Origin: Gammaproteobacteria bacterium
GTDB taxonomy: Bacteria > Pseudomonadota > Gammaproteobacteria > Ga0077536
Direction of reading: 5' to 3'
Length of the DNA: 37,330 bases
Assembly (NCBI GenBank): GCA_030833185.1
Contig: JAURHQ010000014.1
Location: 1-37,330, forward strand
The position numbers and the translations under genes are program-made. A model generated the notes under the pieces. The model was not told where the DNA came from. It did not search any database and saw only the letters and a program-made list of their open reading frames with translations. Below, one piece after another: positions 1 through 10,531 of the stretch (positions are counted from its first letter, which is position 1; each line of letters opens with the position of its first letter).

Positions 1-1
1 T

Positions 2-388
2 GCACTGGCCGATGGCCGCCTGCGGCTTACGCCCAAGGCCAGCCGACCACTCACCGTGCAGGTGTTCGACAGTTGCGCCAGCCGGCGGCCCGGCGGGGCG
101 CCGGATCCGCTCCGCGACGCGCTGGCGGCGCTGGGGCAGGCGGTGGCCAATCCGCCACTCGAGGCCCGCTACGCCGTGTGCTGCGGGGCGGCCGGCAGCC
201 TGTCTGAACTTCATCCGCTCAGCGCGGCGCGCATGGCGGCGGCGCGGGTGCCAGCGGACGACCACCTGCCGGTGGTCGGCAGCGATCCGCGCTGCCTCGG
301 GCATCTTGCGGCCGGCGGGCAGGCCGAGCGCTATTACGGGCTGGCGGAATTTGTCCTTGCCGCTTTCGACGTGCAGGGGGCGGCATGA
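2..388 (+). CDS. (Fe-S)-binding CCG-domain protein, GlcF/HdrB-like, C-terminal part
   Basis: This is the C-terminal part of a protein whose start lies before the window; the frame is open from base 2 to the TGA at 386-388. It shows the remains of two cysteine-rich (CCG) modules: VFDSCASRR near the left edge, then YAVCCGAAGS followed by HPLSAARMAAARV, and a later Cys in DPRCLGHL. In the family (glycolate oxidase iron-sulfur subunit GlcF, heterodisulfide reductase HdrB, LutA) such cysteines bind an iron-sulfur cluster or pass electrons from a partner flavoprotein. The next gene encodes a GlcD-like flavoprotein and overlaps it by four bases (ATGA), which supports a two-subunit dehydrogenase. The substrate cannot be told, and the N-terminal ferredoxin-like part, if present, is outside the window. 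Confidence 0.75.
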   Translation, partial: ALADGRLRLTPKASRPLTVQVFDSCASRRPGGAPDPLRDALAALGQAVANPPLEARYAVCCGAAGSLSELHPLSAARMAAARVPADDHLPVVGSDPRCLGHLAAGGQAERYYGLAEFVLAAFDVQGAA

Positions 389-1809
389 GCGCGCCGGGCG
401 TGCTTGGTCCCTTGATTCGCGCGCCGGACGGCGCGCTGGTGCTGGAGGATCCGGTCGACCTGCTCGGCTATCAGCGCGACTGCTCGGCGCTGCCCGCCGG
501 GCGGGCCGGCATGGTGGTGCGCCCGCGCGACGCGGCGGACGTCGCCGAGGTGCTGCGCAAGGCCAGCGCCGAGCGGGTGCCGGTCTACGTGCGCGGCGGC
601 GGCACCATGTATGCCGGTGGCGTGAACCCGGCGGCCGGCGGCGTGGTGCTGGACATGACCGGTCTCGACCGGATTCTGGAACTCGATCTCGACGCCGGCG
701 TGGTGGTGGTGGAGCCGGGCGTGCGCTTCGGGGCCTTGAGCGCCGCGCTCGCGCCGCACGGTATGACCATCGGCATCATTCCCTCAACCTCGCCGGCGGC
801 AACCATCGGCGGCGCGGCGTCGGCCCACGCGCTGGGCACCGGGTCCACGCGTTACCAAAGCTTCGCCGACGAAGTGGTCGGACTGGAAGTGGTGCTGCCG
901 GACGGACAGATCCTGCGCACCGGCAGCGCGGCGGCCCGCGGCGGGCGCTTTTTCCACCGCTACGGCATGGGGCCGGATCTGAGCGGCCTGTTTCTGGGCG
1001 GCGATGCCAGCCTCGGCGTCATCACCGCCATCGCGCTGTGGCTGCGACCGCTGCCGGCGGCGCGGGCGACCGCGGTCTACGGTTTTCCCTCGGTGGCGGC
1101 GGCGACGGGCTTTGTGCTGGACGCCCAGCGCGGCGAGGCGCTCCGCAATGTCTGGTACGCCAGCGGCTATGAAAGCGCGACGATTCGCGGCCGGGTGGGC
1201 GCGGCGCGGCCGGATCTGGTACCGGAAGATCTGCCGGTTTTTTGCGTTGGCTGCGACTTTGGCGGCGAGGCGGATGAACTAGCGCGCGATCAGGCGCGGC
1301 TCCTCGCGCTCGCGCAGCGCCACGGCGGCGATGCCTTCCCGCTGTTCGACGAACTCTATTTCAACCGCCTGCGCGGCGAGCAGGTGTACTGGTATTCCTT
1401 CGCCGGCTATTTCGCCCGCTCGCGCTGCGGGATTCTGATGGCCTCGCTGCCCAGCACCCACCTGCCGGATTTCGTCGCCACGCTGGGCGCGATCCGCAGC
1501 CGCTACGCCGAGTTCCAGTGGGGCGGGGCGGTGGTGCTGTGCCGACGCGGTCTGCACGGCGGGGTGATGGGCTTCTACGACGAAGCGACGCAATGGCAGG
1601 CCGTGCAACCGGCGTTGCGCGAAGCCGCCGCCGCGCTGACCGCCGTCGGCTGTATTCCGTACAAAACCGGCAAGATCTGGGCGGCAGAAGTCGAGCAGAT
1701 GAGCGCCTGGCACGGCACGCTCGACCGCCTGAAACAGACTTTCGACCCGGCCGGCGTGCTGTCGCCGGGCAATCTTGGCCTGCCGCGCGGCGGCCGTAAT
1801 CCCACCTGA
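385..1809 (+). CDS. FAD-binding oxidoreductase, GlcD-like
   Basis: A 474-residue flavoprotein of the PCMH/vanillyl-alcohol oxidase superfamily. The N-terminal half carries the FAD_binding_4 fold: VVRPRDAADVAEVLRKA, the glycine-rich VRGGGTMY, and the pyrophosphate-binding stretch SPAATIGGAASAHALGTGST at about residues 132-151. The C-terminal half resembles the FAD-oxidase_C domain and ends with the characteristic FDPAGVLSPGNLGL. The family oxidises 2-hydroxy acids such as glycolate or D-lactate and hands electrons to a quinone or Fe-S partner. The ATG overlaps the TGA of the preceding Fe-S gene, so the two are probably translated together as subunits. No GlcE-like subunit is visible here. The substrate is unknown, so no gene symbol is given. 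Confidence 0.85.
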   Translation: MSAPGVLGPLIRAPDGALVLEDPVDLLGYQRDCSALPAGRAGMVVRPRDAADVAEVLRKASAERVPVYVRGGGTMYAGGVNPAAGGVVLDMTGLDRILELDLDAGVVVVEPGVRFGALSAALAPHGMTIGIIPSTSPAATIGGAASAHALGTGSTRYQSFADEVVGLEVVLPDGQILRTGSAAARGGRFFHRYGMGPDLSGLFLGGDASLGVITAIALWLRPLPAARATAVYGFPSVAAATGFVLDAQRGEALRNVWYASGYESATIRGRVGAARPDLVPEDLPVFCVGCDFGGEADELARDQARLLALAQRHGGDAFPLFDELYFNRLRGEQVYWYSFAGYFARSRCGILMASLPSTHLPDFVATLGAIRSRYAEFQWGGAVVLCRRGLHGGVMGFYDEATQWQAVQPALREAAAALTAVGCIPYKTGKIWAAEVEQMSAWHGTLDRLKQTFDPAGVLSPGNLGLPRGGRNPT

Positions 1810-1820
1810 GGAGACTGCTG

Positions 1821-2123
1821 ATGATCATCGCCCACGTGCGCTTCCCCACCGGCTCGGCCGACCGCAAGGCCTTCACCGAACGCCTGATGGCCACCACCCA
1901 CAAATACGAAAAACTCGACGGCCTGATCCGCAAGTACTACCTCATGAGTGAAGACGGCCAGACCGCCGGCGGCATTTATCTCTGGGAATCCAAAGCCAAG
2001 GCCGAGGCCTGGTACAACGCCGAATGGGTGAAGAACATGACCGCCGCCTGGGGCGAGGCGCCGATGCTGGAATATCTGGACTGTCCGGTGGTGGTCGATG
2101 CCGCCCGCGTCATTACCGGCTAG
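1821..2123 (+). CDS. YdhR-like small protein (dimeric alpha+beta barrel fold)
   Basis: A 100-residue protein that matches the YdhR/antibiotic-biosynthesis-monooxygenase-like dimeric barrel family, mainly through AGGIYLWESKAKAEAW, which parallels the AGGIYLF segment of E. coli YdhR, and through the short N-terminal strand IIAHVRF. Members are often annotated as putative monooxygenases, but many have no proven activity. The ATG at 1821 is preceded by GAGGAG about eight bases upstream and lies eleven bases after the stop of the flavoprotein gene, so the gene is probably in the same transcript. It may act on or protect a product of that oxidoreductase; this is inference from position only. Confidence 0.7.
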   Translation: MIIAHVRFPTGSADRKAFTERLMATTHKYEKLDGLIRKYYLMSEDGQTAGGIYLWESKAKAEAWYNAEWVKNMTAAWGEAPMLEYLDCPVVVDAARVITG

Positions 2124-2129
2124 CGCGGC

Positions 2130-2543
2130 ATGAGCGAGTTTGTCCTGCACCCGACGCTCGCCGCCGACAGCTATTTGCTGGGGCGGGTCGGCGCGGTGCA
2201 GGTGCTGCTTCACCGCAGCGCCCAGTTCCCCTGGTTCATGCTGGTGCCGGAAGACGCCGCCACCGAACTGCACGAGCTGCCGCCGGCGCTGCGCGCGGCC
2301 TTGCAGGCGCTGGCCGATCGCCTCGGGCGCTTCGTGCTGCGGCATTGGTCCTGCGCCAAGCTGAACGTCGCCGCGATTGGCAACGTGGTGCCGCAGCTGC
2401 ATTTGCATGTGATTGGTCGCCGACAGGACGACGCCCTGTGGCCACGGGTGGTGTGGGGGAACGTGCCGGCCGGGGCGCTGCGCAGCGCGGAGGAGGCGGC
2501 GGCGATTGCCGCGCGCCTGCGCGAGGCCCAGATTCTGGACTAG
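2130..2543 (+). CDS. HIT domain protein
   Basis: A 137-residue histidine triad protein. The core is VPQLHLHVIGR at about residues 89-99, a form of the HxHxHxx signature in which the first His is replaced by Gln (Q-L-H-L-H), as is common in this proteobacterial subgroup, where the central His acts as nucleophile. HIT proteins hydrolyse or transfer nucleotides from substrates such as AMP-lysine, Ap4A or adenylylated amines. The early segment FPWFMLVPE is typical of the N-terminal strand of the fold. It starts six bases after the YdhR-like gene, so it closes the first operon. Its physiological substrate cannot be read from the sequence. Confidence 0.85.
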   Translation: MSEFVLHPTLAADSYLLGRVGAVQVLLHRSAQFPWFMLVPEDAATELHELPPALRAALQALADRLGRFVLRHWSCAKLNVAAIGNVVPQLHLHVIGRRQDDALWPRVVWGNVPAGALRSAEEAAAIAARLREAQILD

Positions 2544-2557
2544 TGCGCTGCACTGTG

Positions 2558-2644
2558 TGGTAGCGGGAGCGGGACTCGAACCCGCACACTGTCACCAGCG
2601 GTGGATTTTGAGTCCACTGCGTCTACCAATTCCGCCATCCCGCC
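2558..2644 (-). tRNA. tRNA-Leu (anticodon CAA)
   Basis: An 87-base class II tRNA on the minus strand with the 3' CCA encoded (complement of 2558-2560). The anticodon stem GTGGA/TCCAC encloses the loop CTCAAAA, which gives anticodon CAA (codon UUG). The D arm contains GGCGGAATTGGTAGACGC, typical of bacterial tRNA-Leu, a long variable arm follows, and the T arm is GCGGG-TTCGAGT-CCCGC. The acceptor stem GGCGGGA pairs with TCCCGCT, so the first pair is G1-U72 rather than the usual G-C. The gene is divergent from queA and convergent with the HIT gene. Confidence 0.96.
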
Positions 2645-2654
2645 AAGGGGGCGC

Positions 2655-2684
2655 ATCCTAACACTGGCCCTTGGGCAGTGTCTG
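2655..2684 (-). promoter_or_regulatory. Putative sigma70 promoter of tRNA-Leu
   Basis: Read on the minus strand: a -35 CAGACA (2684-2679), an 18-base spacer and a -10 TAGGAT (2660-2655), each matching four of six consensus bases. Transcription would start near 2648, just before the tRNA. The bases after the -10 are GC-rich (GCGCCCCC), the kind of discriminator typical of stringently controlled stable-RNA promoters. Assignment rests on motif matching only. Confidence 0.45.
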
Positions 2685-2722
2685 CCCGTTGGCCCTGCAT
2701 TATTTGTCTGATTGAGCCGCCG

Positions 2723-4926
<2,204 letters not shown>

Positions 4927-4948
4927 ATGCCTGCGGCCGCAGACCCTG

Positions 4949-4957
4949 TGTCATAAT
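4949..4957 (+). promoter_or_regulatory. Possible extended -10 promoter before yajC
   Basis: TGT followed by CATAAT forms an extended -10 element 27 bases before the yajC ATG. No convincing -35 is seen at the right distance. It could allow yajC-secD-secF to be transcribed independently of queA-tgt. A Shine-Dalgarno-like GAGGGG lies just before the yajC start. Confidence 0.3.
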
Positions 4958-4984
4958 GCTGGCCGATTTTCGCGAGGGGTAACC

Positions 4985-5314
4985 ATGTCTTTCCTGATCA
5001 GCGACGCCTGGGCGCAAACCGCGCCTGCCACCACCCAACAGGGCCTACTCAGCTTTCTGCCGCTGGTCGCGCTGTTTGTGGTGTTCTACTTTTTCCTCAT
5101 CCGGCCCCAGATGCGCCGCCAGCGCGAGCATCAGGATTTGGTGAAGGGCCTCAGCAAGGGCGATGAGGTGGTGACCACCGGCGGGCTACTCGGGCGCGTC
5201 ACGGAAGTCGGCGACACTTTCCTCAAGGTGGAAATCGCCAAAAATCTTGAGGTGCGGGTCCAGCGTCATGCGATCAGCGCCATCATGCCCAAGGGAACCC
5301 TTAAGGAACTTTGA
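4985..5314 (+). CDS. yajC: Sec translocon accessory protein YajC
   Basis: YajC is a small inner membrane protein that associates with SecD and SecF in the holotranslocon. The 109-residue product has a short N-terminal region, one transmembrane segment (LPLVALFVVFYFFLI, about residues 26-40), then the hallmark RPQMRRQREHQDLV and the cytosolic KGDEVVTTGGLLGRV domain. The ATG at 4985 is preceded by GAGGGG at good spacing. It lies 58 bases after tgt and 39 bases before secD, the usual yajC-secD-secF arrangement. Confidence 0.96.
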   Translation: MSFLISDAWAQTAPATTQQGLLSFLPLVALFVVFYFFLIRPQMRRQREHQDLVKGLSKGDEVVTTGGLLGRVTEVGDTFLKVEIAKNLEVRVQRHAISAIMPKGTLKEL

Positions 5315-5317
5315 TCC

Positions 5318-5334
5318 CGGCGCCTCCGGCGCCG
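5318..5334 (+). other. Short perfect hairpin between yajC and secD
   Basis: CGGCGCC-TCC-GGCGCCG forms a 7-bp GC-only stem with a 3-base loop in the 39-base gap between yajC and secD. No T tract follows, so it is not a typical intrinsic terminator. It could slow readthrough or protect the upstream mRNA end; function is inferred only. Confidence 0.4.
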
Positions 5335-5353
5335 CGCAATCACTGAAAAAGCG

Positions 5354-7183
5354 ATGACTCAGAATCAATACCCGCTGTGGCGCTATTTGCTCGTGCTCGC
5401 GATTTCGGTGCTTGGCGCCCTGTACGCGTTGCCCAATCTCTATGGCTTTGACCCGGCGGTGCAGGTTAGCGCCAGACGCGCGGCGCCGGTCGATGCGGCC
5501 TTCGAGAAAAACCTCGCCGATGCGCTGAACAAAGCCGGCATCAGCCCGAAATCCAGCGAACTAAGCGACAACCGGCTCCTCATCCGGTTCAAGGACGACG
5601 CAGCGCGCGCCGCCGGCATGACGGCGCTACAGGCGGCGATCGATGCCAAGCAATACCTGGTCGCGCTAAACCTGGCGCCGGCGACCCCGGCGTGGCTGCG
5701 TGCGATGGGCGGCAAGCCCATGTACATGGGCCTTGATCTTCGCGGCGGCGTGCACTTTCTGATGCAGGTGGACGTTGATGAAGTGCGCAAACAGACCGAA
5801 GAGCGCTTCATCACCGAACTGCGCGGCGCGTTCCGTGAAAAGAAAATCCGCTTCCGGGCGGTCTCCCACGCGCCGTCTGGCGGGGTCGATGTGACCTTCC
5901 TTAACGCTGAGGCCAAGGCCGCCGGCGTCGACCTGATTGGCAAGGATTTCCCGGATCTGCTGCTGACCGATGGCGGCGATGTTGCCGATTTCCCGATACG
6001 CCTCGCGCCCAAGCCTGCGTTTGTGAGCGAAGCCCGCAAGACCGCCATCAAGCAGAACCTGACCACGCTGCGTAATCGCATCAACGAGTTCGGCGTCGCC
6101 GAGCCGGTCATCCAGCAGCAGGGCGATAGCCGCATCGTGGTGCAGCTGCCGGGTGTGGAAGACACCGCCGAGGCGAAAAAGCTGATCGGCGCGACGGCGA
6201 CGCTTGAGTTCCGCATGGTGGACGAGGCCGGCGACCTGAAAGCCGCCGCCGAAGGCAAGGTGCCGGCTGGCTCCAAGCTGTTCCAGCGCCGCACCGGCGA
6301 GCCGATTCTGCTCAAACGGCGGGTCATGCTGACCGGCGACTCCATCGTCGATGCGTCCTCCGGCGTCGAACAGCAAAACGGCGAACCCGCCGTGTTTATC
6401 ACGCTGGACGGCAAGGGCGCGCGCAGCTTCGCCCGTTCTACCCGCGAGGAAATCGGTCACCCGATGGCGGTGGTTTTCATCGAACAGGTGGAAGGCCGGC
6501 GGGTGGAAGAAGTCATTAACGTCGCGACCATCCGGGATGAGCTGGGCAAGCGCTTCCAGATTACCGGTCTCGACAGCGGCGACGAAGCCCGCGATCTGGC
6601 GCTGTTGCTGCGCGCCGGCGCGCTGGCGGCGCCGATGGAAATCATCGAAGAGCGAACCGTTGGCCCGAGCCTTGGTCAGGCCAACATCGACCGCGGGTTT
6701 ATGTCCTGCGTGGTCGGCTTCATCGCGGTCTGCATCTATATGCTGGTGTACTACCGGATGTTTGGCCTGATCGCCAACATCGGCCTCGCCTTGAACGTGG
6801 TGCTGCTAATCGCGCTGTTGTCGCTGCTGCAGGCCACGCTGACCCTGCCCGGCATCGCCGGCATTCTGCTGACGGTGGGTATGGCGGTGGACGCCAACGT
6901 GCTGATTAACGAACGCATCCGCGAGGAAATGCGCCGCGGGATGACGCCGCAGGCCAGCATTCACGCCGGTTACGAGCGGGCCTTTGCGACCATTCTGGAC
7001 TCCAACGTCACCTCGCTGATTGCCGCCGTGGTGCTGTTCAGCTTTGGTTCTGGCCCGGTCAAAGGCTTCGCGGTCTCGCTGTCGCTGGGCATCCTGACCT
7101 CCATGTTTACCGCCGTGACCTGCACGCGCGCCATGGTCAACCTTATGTTCGGCCGGCGCCGGCTGAAAAGCCTGTCGGTCTGA
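5354..7183 (+). CDS. secD: Protein translocase subunit SecD
   Basis: SecD, with SecF, uses the proton gradient to pull exported proteins through SecYEG at the periplasmic side. The 609-residue protein has an N-terminal membrane anchor (about residues 9-27), the D1 motif MGLDLRGGVHFLMQVD near residues 124-139, a large periplasmic domain with RNRINEFGVAEPVIQQQG and IVVQLPGVEDT, and a C-terminal block of five membrane segments from about residue 455 with GMAVDANVLINERIREE. These match long-form gammaproteobacterial SecD. secF follows after 17 bases and is surely cotranscribed. No recognised riboswitch precedes it. Confidence 0.98.
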   Translation: MTQNQYPLWRYLLVLAISVLGALYALPNLYGFDPAVQVSARRAAPVDAAFEKNLADALNKAGISPKSSELSDNRLLIRFKDDAARAAGMTALQAAIDAKQYLVALNLAPATPAWLRAMGGKPMYMGLDLRGGVHFLMQVDVDEVRKQTEERFITELRGAFREKKIRFRAVSHAPSGGVDVTFLNAEAKAAGVDLIGKDFPDLLLTDGGDVADFPIRLAPKPAFVSEARKTAIKQNLTTLRNRINEFGVAEPVIQQQGDSRIVVQLPGVEDTAEAKKLIGATATLEFRMVDEAGDLKAAAEGKVPAGSKLFQRRTGEPILLKRRVMLTGDSIVDASSGVEQQNGEPAVFITLDGKGARSFARSTREEIGHPMAVVFIEQVEGRRVEEVINVATIRDELGKRFQITGLDSGDEARDLALLLRAGALAAPMEIIEERTVGPSLGQANIDRGFMSCVVGFIAVCIYMLVYYRMFGLIANIGLALNVVLLIALLSLLQATLTLPGIAGILLTVGMAVDANVLINERIREEMRRGMTPQASIHAGYERAFATILDSNVTSLIAAVVLFSFGSGPVKGFAVSLSLGILTSMFTAVTCTRAMVNLMFGRRRLKSLSV

Positions 7184-7200
7184 GTCCGGGAGTTCGGCAA

Positions 7201-8136
7201 ATGCTTCAGTGGAAAACCCCCAATTACGACTTCATGCAGTGGCGGCGCCTGGGCCTGTGGCTGTCGAGCGCGATCAACATTGCAGCCATCGTGTCGTTGT
7301 TCACCATCGGGCTCAATTTCAGCATCGAGTTCACCGGCGGCACGGTGGTCGAACTTGCTTATAAAGAACCGGCGAAGCTCGAAGAAATCCGCCAGACGCT
7401 GTCAAAGTCTGACTTCCACGGCGGCGTGGTGCAGAACTTCGGTTCGCCCGAGAACGTGCTGTTGCGGCTACCGCCCTCGGAAGCGGCGACCGGCGCAGAG
7501 GCCGCGAGCAAGGACATTGGGCTGCGCCTGAACAAGCTCTTGCCGGAGGCTGAAGTCCGGCGCGTGGAGTTCGTGGGGCCGCAGGTCGGCGAGGAACTGG
7601 CTGAGGACGGCCTCATCGCCTCGCTGATTGCGATGGTCGGCATTCTGATCTACGTCATGTTGCGCTTTACCTTCAAGTTTGCGGTAGGCGCGATCGTGGC
7701 GACCGTGCACGACGTGCTGGTCATCATGGGCTTCTTTTCGCTCAGCCAGCTCGAGTTTGACCTGACCGCGCTGGCCGCGGTGCTGGCAATCATGGGGTAT
7801 TCGCTGAACGACACCATCGTTATCTTTGACCGGATTCGCGAGAACTTTCGCAGCATGCGCGTGGCGGAGCCAGTGAAGGTGATGAACACCTCGCTCAACC
7901 AGACGCTCTCCCGCACCATCAACACCCACGTGGTGACGATGCTGACCGTGCTGTCGCTGTATTTCCTCGGCGGCGCGCTGATCCACAGCTTTGCGACGGC
8001 GTTCATCATCGGCATTGTCGTGGGCACCTACTCGTCGATTTATGTGGCCAGCGCCTCGGTGCTCGCGCTGGGCGCGACCCGTCAGGACCTGTTGCCCATC
8101 CAGAAGGAAGGCGCGGACGTCGACGGCCGGCCTTGA
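7201..8136 (+). CDS. secF: Protein translocase subunit SecF
   Basis: The 311-residue partner of SecD. The first membrane segment (about residues 17-37) runs into the conserved LNFSIEFTGGTVVEL, followed by a short periplasmic domain ending in VEFVGPQVGEEL, and then five membrane segments. The conserved MGYSLNDTIVIFDRIREN and LNQTLSRTINTHVVTML motifs lie in the C-terminal half. Length and motif order match the family. The gene ends 34 bases before pdxB, so readthrough into pdxB-purT is possible. Confidence 0.98.
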   Translation: MLQWKTPNYDFMQWRRLGLWLSSAINIAAIVSLFTIGLNFSIEFTGGTVVELAYKEPAKLEEIRQTLSKSDFHGGVVQNFGSPENVLLRLPPSEAATGAEAASKDIGLRLNKLLPEAEVRRVEFVGPQVGEELAEDGLIASLIAMVGILIYVMLRFTFKFAVGAIVATVHDVLVIMGFFSLSQLEFDLTALAAVLAIMGYSLNDTIVIFDRIRENFRSMRVAEPVKVMNTSLNQTLSRTINTHVVTMLTVLSLYFLGGALIHSFATAFIIGIVVGTYSSIYVASASVLALGATRQDLLPIQKEGADVDGRP

Positions 8137-8170
8137 GCCAGCCGCTCGCCCAGGCGCGGCAAGTCCGCTC

Positions 8171-9289
8171 ATGAAACTGGTCGCCGACCGCGTGATGGTC
8201 GATGCGGCCGAAGCTTTCGGCGACTTTGGCGATCTGTCGCTGGTAGACGGACGCAGTCTGGCGCCGTCTGATCTCGCCGATTGCGACGTGTTGCTGGTCC
8301 GTTCCGTCACCCGCGTCAATCAAGCCCTGCTGGCTGATAGTCCGGTGCGCTTTGTCGGCACCGCGACCGCCGGCACTGACCATATCGACCTTGACTACCT
8401 CGCCGGGCAGGGCATCGCGTTTGCGGCCGCGCCGGGCTGTAACGCGCGCGCGGTGGGGGAATATGTGCTCGCTTGCGTGCTGGCCCTGCACCCGGTGCGA
8501 GCGCTGGACGGCCTGCGCTGCGGCATCATCGGGCTTGGTCACGCCGGTAGCGCCGCCGCGCGCCTGCTGGCGGCCGCTGGAGTAAGTTGCATTGCCTGCG
8601 ACCCGCCGCGCGCCGCGGTCGAAGGCGAGCAGGGCTTTGTGACGCTGGCGGCGGCGCTCGACGCCGACATCGTGAGCCTGCACGTGCCTTTGCGAGATGA
8701 CGGCCCGTGGCCAACGCGTCACCTGCTGGGAGCACCTGAATTGGACCGGATGCGCCCGGGCGCTTTGCTGATCAACGCGGCCCGCGGCGGGGTGGTCGAT
8801 GAGACCGCCTTGCATACCGCGCTCACCGCCGGTCGCCTGCGCGCGGTGCTCGATTGCTGGATGAACGAGCCGGCCGTGGCGCCCGCCCTGCTGGCGCGGG
8901 CCGAGGTCGCGACCCCGCATATTGCCGGGCACGCCCGCGAGGCCCGGGCCCGCGGCACCTCGCAGTTACGGGTCGCGCTGGCGGCGTATCTGGCGCGGGT
9001 GCAGCCCGCCGCCTTGGCGGGCTATCCGCCGGCACCGACGCTCGATCTGGGCGGCCAGCGCGGCTGGGCAGCCGTCCGCGCGGCCGTCCGCCATTGCGTT
9101 GATCCTCTCGCGCAAAGCGCGATTTTTCGTGCGGAGACCGCACGCCATGGCAGCGCCGTGTTTGATCGGCTACGCGCGCAGTTTGGTGAGCGTCGCGAGT
9201 TCGCCGCCCAGCCGGTTGCACTGCCGCAGGGCGATGCGGATACTGCGCGGCTCCTGCAACGCTTCGACTTTCCGGTACTGACGATATGA
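8171..9289 (+). CDS. pdxB: Erythronate-4-phosphate dehydrogenase PdxB
   Basis: PdxB oxidises 4-phospho-D-erythronate in the DXP-dependent route to pyridoxal phosphate. The 372-residue protein begins [16 protein letters not shown] and shows the D-2-hydroxyacid dehydrogenase layout: [10 protein letters not shown] and [17 protein letters not shown] in the substrate domain, the [13 protein letters not shown] nucleotide-binding motif near residue 120, [14 protein letters not shown], and the catalytic-His region HIAGHARE. The C-terminal PdxB-specific domain is present. The frame is open upstream into secF, but the ATG at 8171 gives the family N-terminus. It overlaps purT by four bases (ATGA), so the pair is probably coupled. 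Confidence 0.95.
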   Translation: MKLVADRVMVDAAEAFGDFGDLSLVDGRSLAPSDLADCDVLLVRSVTRVNQALLADSPVRFVGTATAGTDHIDLDYLAGQGIAFAAAPGCNARAVGEYVLACVLALHPVRALDGLRCGIIGLGHAGSAAARLLAAAGVSCIACDPPRAAVEGEQGFVTLAAALDADIVSLHVPLRDDGPWPTRHLLGAPELDRMRPGALLINAARGGVVDETALHTALTAGRLRAVLDCWMNEPAVAPALLARAEVATPHIAGHAREARARGTSQLRVALAAYLARVQPAALAGYPPAPTLDLGGQRGWAAVRAAVRHCVDPLAQSAIFRAETARHGSAVFDRLRAQFGERREFAAQPVALPQGDADTARLLQRFDFPVLTI

Positions 9290-10497
9290 GCGCGGACACC
9301 AGCTCCCCGGCGCCCCTGCTGGGCACGCCCCTGACCGATACCGCCGTGCGCCTGATGCTGCTGGGGGCGGGTGAACTGGGCAAGGAAGTGGCCATCGAAG
9401 CCCAGCGACTGGGCGTTGAAGTCATCGCGGTTGACCGCTACGCCAACGCGCCTGCGATGCAGGTGGCGCACCGTGCACATGTCATCAACATGCTGGATGG
9501 CGATGCGCTGGAGGCGGTGATTCGGGCCGAGCGCCCGCACGTGATTCTTCCTGAAGTAGAAGCCATTGCCACCGACCGTCTGCTGAGGCTTGAGGCCGAG
9601 GGCTGGCGCGTCGCGCCGACTGCGCGCGCCGTGCGCCTGACGATGGATCGGGAAGGCATTCGCCGGCTGGCGGCGGAAGATCTGGGCGTCCCCACCTCAC
9701 CGTATGAATTTGCCGGCTCGGCCGCCGAGTGCGAGGCCGCTATTGCCCGCATCGGCATTCCCTGTGTGGTCAAGCCGGTGATGAGTTCATCGGGCAAGGG
9801 GCAGGTGGTGGTGCGCGATGCGGCAACCGCAGCCCAGGCCTGGGCCAGCGCTGTGGCGGGCGCGCGCGCCGCTGTGCCGCGTGTGATCGTCGAGGGTTTC
9901 ATCGAATTCGATTACGAAATTACCCTGTTGACGGTGCGCCACGTGGGCGGCACCAGTTTCTGTGCGCCGATTGGTCATCTTCAGATCGACGGCGACTATC
10001 GCGAGTCCTGGCAGCCGCAGCCGATGACCGAGGTGGCCCGTGCGCGCGCCGAAGATATCGCGGCCCGGGTGACCGCCGCGCTTGGCGGTCATGGCCTGTT
10101 TGGCGTAGAGCTTTTCATCCGCGGCGATGAAGTCATTTTCAGCGAAGTCTCACCGCGACCGCACGACACCGGCATGGTGACGCTGGTCGGGCAGGCCCTG
10201 TCCGAGTTCGCCCTGCACGTGCGGGCCGTGCTCGGTTTGCCAATCCCGGGCATTGAACACTGGGGGGCAGCCGCATCGGTCGCCATCCTCGGCGAGGGCG
10301 ACGGCAGCCGGATTACCTACGCCGGTGCGGCCACCGCGTTGGCTGAACCTTCAACCGAGTTACGCGTTTTCGGCAAGCCCGAAGTGCACGGCAAGCGCCG
10401 TCTGGCAGTAGCGCTGGCCCGAGGCGCTACTCTGGATGAGGCCCTGCGCCGCGCGCGTCAGGCCGCCGCCGCCATCGAAATCAACATACAATCCTGA
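9286..10497 (+). CDS. purT: Formate-dependent phosphoribosylglycinamide formyltransferase PurT
   Basis: PurT uses formate and ATP, instead of formyl-tetrahydrofolate, to formylate GAR in purine synthesis. The 403-residue protein is an ATP-grasp enzyme: [19 protein letters not shown] in the N-terminal domain, [18 protein letters not shown], the ATP loop MSSSGKGQ, and [16 protein letters not shown] with the metal-binding residues. The C-terminal [19 protein letters not shown] is typical of PurT rather than PurK. It overlaps pdxB by four bases. Whether a PurN is also encoded elsewhere cannot be seen. Confidence 0.96.
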   Translation: MSADTSSPAPLLGTPLTDTAVRLMLLGAGELGKEVAIEAQRLGVEVIAVDRYANAPAMQVAHRAHVINMLDGDALEAVIRAERPHVILPEVEAIATDRLLRLEAEGWRVAPTARAVRLTMDREGIRRLAAEDLGVPTSPYEFAGSAAECEAAIARIGIPCVVKPVMSSSGKGQVVVRDAATAAQAWASAVAGARAAVPRVIVEGFIEFDYEITLLTVRHVGGTSFCAPIGHLQIDGDYRESWQPQPMTEVARARAEDIAARVTAALGGHGLFGVELFIRGDEVIFSEVSPRPHDTGMVTLVGQALSEFALHVRAVLGLPIPGIEHWGAAASVAILGEGDGSRITYAGAATALAEPSTELRVFGKPEVHGKRRLAVALARGATLDEALRRARQAAAAIEINIQS

Positions 10498-10531
10498 CTT
10501 CTACCCCCGACAGGACCAGCGAGGAGCCCCC

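Noticed and set aside
12-1172. 386-codon plus-strand open frame overlapping the first two genes
   Set aside because: It is a shadow frame: arginine- and alanine-rich with no family motif, while two other frames encode a clear CCG-domain protein and a GlcD-like flavoprotein.
2678-2722. N-terminal extension of queA
   Set aside because: The extra residues are unlike the family, and the upstream ATG lies within the tRNA promoter spacer.
5440-6414. 324-codon minus-strand open frame opposite secD
   Set aside because: Low-complexity Ser/Arg-rich translation with no recognisable domain; secD is complete on the other strand.
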